Positions 7,622-12,744 of a stretch of 12,744 nucleotides of DNA are shown piece after piece. Source of the stretch: MnTg04 sp036443455. GTDB lineage: Bacteria; Pseudomonadota; Gammaproteobacteria; Steroidobacterales; MnTg04. The translations under genes were made by a program, and so were the position numbers. Numbering within the stretch: the first letter of the stretch is position 1; each line of letters starts with the position of its first letter. Below the pieces are notes generated by a model. It was not told the origin of the DNA, ran no database searches, and saw nothing but the letters and a program-made list of their open reading frames with translations. Where the stretch lies: assembly GCA_036443455.1 (NCBI GenBank), contig JAZFYI010000021.1, positions 1-12,744 of the forward strand, written 5' to 3'.

Positions 7622-8542
7622 ATGCGCAGCATGCAGAATGCAAGGTCATATCGGTTTCCTGCAGCTACAGTGATCACGCTGGCTTTGTGCCTGGCGATCC
7701 CCGTGATGGCCTTCGGCCAGGCCCGGGAAAGCGCCGGGCAGGAAACAGAGCCCATCGAGTACCCGCCGCGTTACCAGGTCGAGCTTATCGTTTTCAGACA
7801 GCTCGCTCCGGCGCCAGGAAACGAGCAATTCGCGCCTCCATACGATCCGTTTGCGACGGCTTCGCTGGATGAACTCGATGCCTTGTTGTCCGGGATCGGC
7901 GATCCCGCTGACTTCGCCTTGATCGATCCCGCGGCCATTGCAGACCCGCTGGCGGATTTGCCCGATGACGATGAAGGCGAAGCCCGGTTTGGCGACGAGG
8001 ATTTGGTATTGGAGCCCCCCGGTGAGCTTGCGCCGGAACTCGAAGATACCGAAGAACCGCAGCCTCGAAGAGCACCACAGATCATCGAGGATGAAGAACA
8101 ATGGCAACTCGCCGACTTGATCGAGCGCATTGAGGATTCGCGGGATTTCCAGTTATTGGCTTACCAGGTCTGGCAACAGGATGGCGTCCTGTTCGATGAA
8201 ACAGAACCTTTCGTATTGCAAACCCTGGACAACGACGAGGGATTGCTCGAGGGCACCGCGACTTTGAGCCTGAGCCGGTTCTTGCACCTGTTGCTGGAAA
8301 TCGACTGGTTGCCGCGGGAAAAGAATGAGGGATTTCTCCTGTACCCGGGATTCGCCGGCCTGGTTGCAAAACCGACCCCGTATACGATCAGCGAAAGCCG
8401 GCTGATGCAGCGCGGCGATATTCATTATTTCGATCACCCGCTGTTTGGCGCCGTCGCGCTGATCACCCGGGTCGAAGAACCCGAGCCGGAGCTGGATGAA
8501 GACGGCAACCCGATCGATGCCGCGGCGGCCGCTACTTTCTGA
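7622..8542 (+). CDS. csiV: CsiV-family peptidoglycan-binding protein
   Basis: This 306-aa periplasmic protein has a signal peptide (hydrophobic stretch about 13-30, likely cleavage after A30 or A34). It matches the CsiV family (PF10972): the mature N-terminus carries Y-Q-V-E-L-I-V-F (51-58), and the C-terminal half carries L-S-L-S-R-F-L-H-L (215-223) and the hallmark G-D-I-H-Y-F-D-H-P-L-F-G (265-276). In Vibrio cholerae, CsiV binds peptidoglycan and supports PBP1A-dependent wall synthesis through the lipoprotein LpoA; the same role here is inferred. The position right after mfd is typical in gammaproteobacteria and supports the call. Residues 111-160 form an acidic stretch (20 of 50 are Asp or Glu). 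The start is ATG 7622, with ATG 7631 an alternative; both have weak ribosome binding sites. The 3' end overlaps the convergent gene by 11 bp. Confidence 0.9.
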   Translation: MRSMQNARSYRFPAATVITLALCLAIPVMAFGQARESAGQETEPIEYPPRYQVELIVFRQLAPAPGNEQFAPPYDPFATASLDELDALLSGIGDPADFALIDPAAIADPLADLPDDDEGEARFGDEDLVLEPPGELAPELEDTEEPQPRRAPQIIEDEEQWQLADLIERIEDSRDFQLLAYQVWQQDGVLFDETEPFVLQTLDNDEGLLEGTATLSLSRFLHLLLEIDWLPREKNEGFLLYPGFAGLVAKPTPYTISESRLMQRGDIHYFDHPLFGAVALITRVEEPEPELDEDGNPIDAAAAATF

Positions 8543-9461
8543 ATTGGCGGCTAAGTGCGCGTCTGCCTCCGCGCGCGATCGCCTCGTCGAGTGCGTCCCT
8601 GGCCTCTTCGATCGCCTGCAACGGAAAACTCCCCGGTACCGGCGCGGCGTTGACCACGCCGACACTGACGCTGACATAATGGTGGACCGCCGAATGCGGG
8701 TGGTGTATGCACAAGCGACTGACCTGGTCGACAAAACGCTGGCCAAGCTGCTCACACTGACTCTCGTCCATGTTCCTGGCCATGGTGACCAGGATTTCAT
8801 TCTCGAAGCGGCCGGCCAGGTCGCTTGAACGCCTGGCAACCCCTTTCACGATACTGCCAATTCGACGCAGGCAGGCATCGGCCGCCTGGCGGCCAAAGGT
8901 CTTGCTGTACTGGCCAAACTCGTCGATCTGGATCAGAAACAGCGCGACTGTCCCTTTGTCCCGGATGGCGCTGCCCCACTCACGGGTCAGGATGCGCTCG
9001 AAATATCGACGCTGACACAACCCGGTCAGGCGGTCGCTGCGGATCGCCGATTCGAAATCGACCGACGCCAGATGTTTGCCGGTAATTTCCGGATCGTGGA
9101 CCTCGCGGAAATAGACCACGACATGGGAAACTTTTTTGCTGCGGGTCTCTATGCAATTGATATGCATCGCGCCATGAATCACGCGGCCATCCGGCCTGAC
9201 GCCGCTGATCAGCATATCGATCGCCGAATTGCTGCCCAGGCAACGCTCACAATCGGCAACGATATCCGTATCCGCAAAAATACCGGCGAATTCATCCACG
9301 CCGTTGCTCTGAAAACCGGATTTTGGAACGCCGGTCAACCGGGCGAGCTCGTCATTGACAAACACGACCGGCCGGTCTTCCGCGTTCACATCGATAACCA
9401 TTACGCCCTGGCCGCTGGCGTCGATGATTGCCTCCAGCGCAGTAACGGTAAGTTGCTTCAC
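8532..9461 (-). CDS. PAS domain protein with degenerate GGDEF domain
   Basis: This is a 309-aa, apparently soluble signalling protein. Residues about 7-118 look like a PAS sensor domain (G-V-M-V-I-D, F-V-N-D-E-L-A-R-L-T-G, R-P-D-G-R). Residues about 138-305 align with GGDEF domains, starting with D-R-L-T-G-L-x-x-R-R-Y-F (143-154). The signature is not GGDEF: after R-F (218-219) comes E-N-E-I-L (220-224). The DxD and N-D residues of active cyclases are also altered (I-Q-I-D-E-F at 177-182). The RxxD of the allosteric inhibitory site survives as R-S-S-D (211-214), correctly five residues before the signature slot. It is therefore probably not a diguanylate cyclase and may be a c-di-GMP-binding receptor. 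The GTG start is supported by GGGAG 7 nt upstream. It follows the phosphorylase gene by 28 bp, likely in the same operon. Confidence 0.9.
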   Translation of the reverse strand: MKQLTVTALEAIIDASGQGVMVIDVNAEDRPVVFVNDELARLTGVPKSGFQSNGVDEFAGIFADTDIVADCERCLGSNSAIDMLISGVRPDGRVIHGAMHINCIETRSKKVSHVVVYFREVHDPEITGKHLASVDFESAIRSDRLTGLCQRRYFERILTREWGSAIRDKGTVALFLIQIDEFGQYSKTFGRQAADACLRRIGSIVKGVARRSSDLAGRFENEILVTMARNMDESQCEQLGQRFVDQVSRLCIHHPHSAVHHYVSVSVGVVNAAPVPGSFPLQAIEEARDALDEAIARGGRRALSRQFRK

Positions 9462-9468
9462 TTGGCTG

Positions 9469-9473
9469 CTCCC
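9469..9473 (-). promoter_or_regulatory. Ribosome binding site fixing the GTG start of the PAS/GGDEF-like gene
   Basis: GGGAG on the minus strand, 7 nt before the GTG at 9461, within the 28-bp gap after the phosphorylase gene. It decides the non-ATG start. Confidence 0.7.
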
Positions 9474-9489
9474 GGCTTCCGGTTCAAAA

Positions 9490-10224
9490 TCAGCCGGCCA
9501 GGAATTGCCGTAAAAGTTGCATGAATACTGCGATTCCCTCGGCTTTTGTCGCCTCGATTTCCATGTGAATACTCCCGCTGCCGATGCCCGCCGCCTGGTT
9601 CACAACGATCCCGCAGCAAGCATAAGCGACCCCGATTTCCCTGGCCAGTACGGCCTCGGGCATGCCGGTCATCCCGACGATCGCGCAACCATCCCGTTTG
9701 AGCCTGTTGATCTCGGCGGCCGTTTCCAGCCGGGGACCTTGCACCACGCCATGGATGCCGCCTGGAATGATCTCGATCCGGGCGGCCGATGCCGCGGCGC
9801 ATAAACGCTGCCTCAGTTCCTCATCATAAGGCGGCGAAAACTCTATATGCCGCAGATCCTGCGCGGCGCCATCGAAAAAGGTTTGCTCCCGTCCGTGCGT
9901 GTAGTCGATCAGATCGTCGGGGATGACCAGGCCTCCGCTGACGCAGCGCTCGCCGATTCCGCCGACGGCATTGACCGCGAGTACCCGCTCCACCCCGGCA
10001 TGCTGCAATGCCCAGAGATTGGCGCGATAATTGATCAGGTGAGGCGCAATACTTTGGCCGTCACCGTGGCGAGCCAGGAAAATCACCGGCTCGCCATAAA
10101 GCTCCCCATGCACCAGGCGGTTCGACGGATCGCCATAAGGCGTCGATTCGTTGCTTGCACGGGTTTGCTTGAATCCCGGCAGATCGTCCATCGATGAACT
10201 GCCAATAATGCCCAGGGCGCTCAC
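9490..10224 (-). CDS. S-methyl-5'-thioinosine phosphorylase (MTAP/PNP family)
   Basis: This 244-aa cytoplasmic nucleoside phosphorylase is of the methylthioadenosine-phosphorylase type. The N-terminal I-I-G-S-S-S (6-11) corresponds to the phosphate-binding glycine/serine loop. Further landmarks are F-L-A-R-H-G (49-54), N-Y-R-A-N-L-W-A-L (65-73), A-V-N-A-V-G-G-I (83-90), Q-G-P-R-L-E-T (162-168) and G-M-T-G-M-P-E-A (184-191). As I recall it, the Pseudomonas aeruginosa protein PA3004, characterised as methylthioinosine phosphorylase, shares the N-A-V-G-G-I and P-Y-D-E-x-L-R-Q-R-L segments and also lies next to nagZ. In that pathway methylthioadenosine is first deaminated and then cleaved to hypoxanthine and methylthioribose-1-phosphate. 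Preference for methylthioinosine over methylthioadenosine is inferred from this resemblance. The GTG start is fixed by GGAGGA just upstream. Confidence 0.9.
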   Translation of the reverse strand: MSALGIIGSSSMDDLPGFKQTRASNESTPYGDPSNRLVHGELYGEPVIFLARHGDGQSIAPHLINYRANLWALQHAGVERVLAVNAVGGIGERCVSGGLVIPDDLIDYTHGREQTFFDGAAQDLRHIEFSPPYDEELRQRLCAAASAARIEIIPGGIHGVVQGPRLETAAEINRLKRDGCAIVGMTGMPEAVLAREIGVAYACCGIVVNQAAGIGSGSIHMEIEATKAEGIAVFMQLLRQFLAG

Positions 10225-10228
10225 GATA

Positions 10229-10234
10229 TCCTCC
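10229..10234 (-). promoter_or_regulatory. Ribosome binding site fixing the GTG start of the phosphorylase gene
   Basis: GGAGGA on the minus strand, 4 nt before the GTG at 10224 and within the 48-bp gap after nagZ. It is a near-perfect anti-16S match and supports the non-ATG start. Confidence 0.75.
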
Positions 10235-10272
10235 GGATGTGCCGATGTTTTTTGTTGTTCGTCGTATTCTTC

Positions 10273-11316
10273 TCAGGCATCCAGACTCAGCCCGGGTTGA
10301 TGCTCGGTACTGCTTATTATCGCTATCGCTTCCTGCCAGCGCTCGCTGGCAAAAAGCTCATCGCGGGTCGCGCAGTTTTGTCCATGCAGCCGGGTCAGGC
10401 GCAACGCGCTGACGGGATTGTCATATACCGACAGTTCTTCCACAACTCCAATCGCACCAATGCGATCGTTACAGACCATGATCATGTCCGCACCGGCAGC
10501 CAATGCTGCGCGCGCGCGATCCGCCAGAGCGCCGGCCCCGGCCGCACCCTGCATGCTCAGATCGTCGGCAAACACGACGCCGTTGAATTGCAGTTTCCCC
10601 CTGAGCTCGTCGTTGATCCAGTAGCTCGAAAACGACGCGGGTACCAGGTCCAGCTGCGGATAAACGACATGCGCCGTCATCACCCCGGCCAGGCCGCGAT
10701 CTGTGAGCTTTTGAAAGGGAATAATATCCTCGAGTATATCGGCATATTCGCGCCGGTCCCTCGGCAGCGCCAGGTGCGAATCGCCGCTGACCGCCCCGTG
10801 ACCGGGCCAGTGTTTGCCCACGGCCGCCATACCCGCCGATTTCATTGCACGCATATAGGCGCCGGCCAATTCGGCCACGCGGTTCGGGTCGGCGTGAAAC
10901 GAACGGTCGCCAATCGCTTCCGACAGGCCGGAGTCGAGATCGAGGACCGGCGCAAACGATAGATCGACGCCACAGGACCTGAGCTCGGCCGCCATCACCC
11001 AGCCACAGCTTTCCGCCAGCAACAGCCCCTGTTTCCGATCCAGGTCGGATTGCCTGCCAACCAGGTGCGCGGCCGGCAAGCTGGTAAAATCCTTGCGGAA
11101 TCTTTGTACCCGGCCGCCTTCCTGGTCGACCGTGACCAGCAAGGCCGGGGTTCGCAAACCGTGTATATCATCGCTCAGCTTTTGCAGCTGCTCGGGGTCC
11201 AGGTAATTCCGGCCAAACAAAATTACGCCGCCGATCAGCGGATGGACCAGCAGCTCGCGATCCTCGGCGGTCAATTCGGGACCTTCGATATCCAGCATCA
11301 GCGGGCCCAGCGTCAC
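10273..11316 (-). CDS. nagZ: Beta-N-acetylhexosaminidase NagZ
   Basis: This 347-aa cytoplasmic glycoside hydrolase of family GH3 removes GlcNAc from anhydro-muropeptides during peptidoglycan recycling. In many gammaproteobacteria its product feeds AmpR-controlled beta-lactamase induction. Landmarks: M-L-D-I-E-G (7-12), V-D-Q-E-G-G-R-V-Q-R (63-72), G-K-H-W-P-G-H-G (167-174), the flexible-loop D-S-H with catalytic His181, and F-A-D-D-L-S-M with the nucleophile Asp at 251. The open frame extends upstream into rlmD, but the GTG at 11316 was chosen because a strong GGGAGGA lies 6 nt before it and the protein then begins exactly like other NagZ proteins (G-P-x-M-L-D). It sits 25 bp after rlmD and 48 bp before the phosphorylase gene, all on one strand, so they are likely cotranscribed. 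Confidence 0.97.
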   Translation of the reverse strand: MTLGPLMLDIEGPELTAEDRELLVHPLIGGVILFGRNYLDPEQLQKLSDDIHGLRTPALLVTVDQEGGRVQRFRKDFTSLPAAHLVGRQSDLDRKQGLLLAESCGWVMAAELRSCGVDLSFAPVLDLDSGLSEAIGDRSFHADPNRVAELAGAYMRAMKSAGMAAVGKHWPGHGAVSGDSHLALPRDRREYADILEDIIPFQKLTDRGLAGVMTAHVVYPQLDLVPASFSSYWINDELRGKLQFNGVVFADDLSMQGAAGAGALADRARAALAAGADMIMVCNDRIGAIGVVEELSVYDNPVSALRLTRLHGQNCATRDELFASERWQEAIAIISSTEHQPGLSLDA

Positions 11317-11322
11317 GGCTAT

Positions 11323-11329
11323 TCCTCCC
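11323..11329 (-). promoter_or_regulatory. Ribosome binding site fixing the GTG start of nagZ
   Basis: GGGAGGA on the minus strand, 6 nt before the GTG at 11316. It lies in the 25-bp gap after the rlmD stop and rules out the longer upstream-initiated frame. Confidence 0.78.
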
Positions 11330-11341
11330 TGGGAATGGTTT

Positions 11342-12655
11342 CTATTGCCTGGCAAACAACGCGATCGCCTCCGCATGACTGGTGTGCGGAAACATGTCCA
11401 TGACCCCGGTCGCCTTGAAATCATAGCCCAATTCCACGAGGCTGGCCGCGTCGCGCGCAAGGCTGGCGGGGTTGCACGAGACATAGACGATACGCCGGGC
11501 GCCCACGGACGGCAGGAACGGAATAACCTGGCTGGCGCCGCTACGCGGTGGATCGAGCACGACGCAGGGGTAACGACCGGTCATCCATGGCTCATCGGCA
11601 GACGGAAAGAACAAATCGGCCGGCAGAAATTCTGCATTGTCGATGTTGTTCCGGATCGCGTTGCCATGGGCGCGTTCGACCAGGCCCATGTCTCCTTCGA
11701 TACCGGTCACGCCGGCGCAACGCCGGGCCAGCGCCAGGCTGAAATTGCCCAGACCGCAAAAAAGATCGAGTACCTGATCATCATCTCGTGGCGCCAACAA
11801 CTCGATTGCCAGCTCGATCATTTTCTCGTTGAGCGCCCCGTTCACCTGGATAAAATCGGTCGGCGAAAACTCCAGTTCCAGGTCGAAAGCCGGCAGTCTG
11901 TAACGCAGCGCGTCTTGCCCCTCGATCAGCGGCTGCACGCTGTCCAGACCGCCCTCCTGCAGATAGAACCGCACCTGGCAGCGCCCGGCAAATTGTCTGA
12001 GCGCCTCGAGATCGTTCGGCGTCGGCGTATCGAGAACACGCAGTACCAGCGCCGTGGCATTGTCCGCAACGGCGACTTCGATTTGCGGAATTCGCTCGCA
12101 GATACTGAGCCCGTCAATCAGCTGGCACAGCGGGGCTATGAGCCGGCCGACATCGCCCGAGAGAATTTCACAGCCATCCATATCGGCGACAAAGGATTTG
12201 AAAACCTCGCGAAAACCGACCAGCACCCTGCCCTTGCCGGCGACTTTCTTGACCCCCAGCCTGGCGCGGCGGCGGTAACCCCACTGCGGGCCGGACAAGG
12301 GCTCGAGCCAGCGTTCCGGCTCCAGCCCGTGTTCGGAAAGCATTTCACGATACCAGTCCTGTTTGAGCGCGATCTGCTGCCCGGTATCGATATGCTGCAT
12401 CGAGCAACCGCCGCAGTTGCCGAAATGCGGGCAGCGTGGTTCGACCCGGTGCTCCGAAGGCCTGAGCAGCTCGACGATTTCCGCTTCGTCGAATCCTCGC
12501 CGTCGCCGCCGACGCTTGAACGTGACCTGTTCGCCCGGCAGCGTATGGTGCACCCTGGCCGCGCGGCCGGGGACATCGGCTTCGCCCCGTCCCTTGTGAT
12601 CGAGGCGCATGATATTGGCAGTTTGCACGGGGCGAGACGCCAGGCCACGGCTCAT
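11342..12655 (-). CDS. rlmD: 23S rRNA (uracil-1939-C5)-methyltransferase RlmD
   Basis: This 437-aa SAM-dependent enzyme makes 5-methyluridine at position 1939 of 23S rRNA. It has an N-terminal TRAM domain (about 10-65). Next come the cysteines expected to hold a 4Fe-4S cluster: C75, C81 and C84 in C-P-H-F-G-N-C-G-G-C, plus C162, spaced as in E. coli RlmD (74, 80, 83, 162). The SAM-binding D-L-F-C-G-L-G-N-F-S lies at 297-306, D-P-P-R-S-G at 368-373, and the catalytic Cys394 in V-S-C-N-P-A-S-L-A-R-D. The C-terminal M-D-M-F-P-H-T-S-H-x-E is also typical. The start ATG overlaps the stop of the preceding gene (ATGA), indicating translational coupling. A run of arginines (48-53) lies in the TRAM domain. 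It likely heads toward nagZ in one operon. Confidence 0.97.
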   Translation of the reverse strand: MSRGLASRPVQTANIMRLDHKGRGEADVPGRAARVHHTLPGEQVTFKRRRRRRGFDEAEIVELLRPSEHRVEPRCPHFGNCGGCSMQHIDTGQQIALKQDWYREMLSEHGLEPERWLEPLSGPQWGYRRRARLGVKKVAGKGRVLVGFREVFKSFVADMDGCEILSGDVGRLIAPLCQLIDGLSICERIPQIEVAVADNATALVLRVLDTPTPNDLEALRQFAGRCQVRFYLQEGGLDSVQPLIEGQDALRYRLPAFDLELEFSPTDFIQVNGALNEKMIELAIELLAPRDDDQVLDLFCGLGNFSLALARRCAGVTGIEGDMGLVERAHGNAIRNNIDNAEFLPADLFFPSADEPWMTGRYPCVVLDPPRSGASQVIPFLPSVGARRIVYVSCNPASLARDAASLVELGYDFKATGVMDMFPHTSHAEAIALFARQ

Positions 12656-12744
12656 GGATGCTTACCGGTGGCCTGCCAGGCGCTCAGAAATTCGTGCAGA
12701 TGCGGATGGCCGGATTCCGCCAGCTCCTTTTCGAGCAACTCGTG
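12652..12744 (-). CDS. C-terminal end of an unidentified gene upstream of rlmD
   Basis: The reverse strand from the window edge is open for 30 codons and ends in TGA at 12654-12652, overlapping the rlmD ATG by 4 bp (ATGA). The tail reads as a soluble, helical C-terminus containing L-L-E-K-E-L-A-E-S-G-H-P and H-E-F-L-S-A-W. I do not recognise the family. In Pseudomonas the gene before rlmD is cysM, but this tail does not look like a CysM C-terminus to me. The call rests on the open frame, the coupled overlap and gene density, so it is moderately likely to be real. Confidence 0.62.
   Translation of the reverse strand, partial: HELLEKELAESGHPHLHEFLSAWQATGKHP

Noticed and set aside
7618..7623. 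CATAAT as a -10 for csiV
   Set aside because: It overlaps the chosen ATG, which would make the transcript leaderless, and no -35 is present. Read-through from mfd is more likely.
11317..11484. Upstream extension of nagZ into rlmD
   Set aside because: The strong ribosome binding site at 11323-11329 and the family N-terminus fix the start at GTG 11316.
12497..12514. Run of arginine codons in the RlmD TRAM domain (residues 48-53)
   Set aside because: Basic stretches suit an rRNA-binding TRAM domain; not treated as a separate signal or repeat.

Overview
The window reads as ordinary chromosome from a GC-rich gammaproteobacterium. The support is the gene content and order: rlmD, nagZ and S-methyl-5'-thioinosine phosphorylase in a row, csiV directly after mfd, and LolC/LolE-type permeases. 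Nothing places it in a genus. Nearly every base is coding. The longest gene-free stretch is about 230 bp (1479-1706). I see no tRNA, rRNA, CRISPR array, insertion sequence or phage gene, and no convincing intrinsic terminator.

Layout. On the left, minus strand, are two tandem lipoprotein-release permease genes (225-1478, then 1-232, cut by the window edge). A short divergent promoter region follows, then a plus-strand run: a small exported protein (1707-1988), agmatine deiminase aguA (2049-3116), N-carbamoylputrescine amidase aguB (3113-4009), transcription-repair coupling factor mfd (4078-7563) and the cell-wall protein csiV (7622-8542). The right third is a minus-strand operon read from the right edge: the tail of an unidentified gene (12652-12744), rlmD, nagZ, S-methyl-5'-thioinosine phosphorylase, and a PAS/GGDEF-like protein. 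The last of these collides tail to tail with csiV, with an 11-bp overlap.

Themes. Two are envelope-related: lipoprotein sorting (Lol) and peptidoglycan (NagZ recycling, CsiV). Two touch polyamines: AguA/AguB make putrescine from agmatine, and the phosphorylase belongs to salvage of methylthioadenosine, the by-product of spermidine synthesis. Mfd and RlmD are housekeeping.

The most unusual signals are (1) a 70-bp block inside aguA of about 20% GC that still encodes the family fold, looks like a mosaic insert and carries a promoter-like sequence; (2) a PAS/GGDEF protein that has lost the catalytic GGDEF residues but kept the RxxD inhibitory-site motif, suggesting a c-di-GMP receptor rather than a cyclase; and (3) a small uncharacterised secreted protein with its own promoter. 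I found no clear-cut new multi-gene system.
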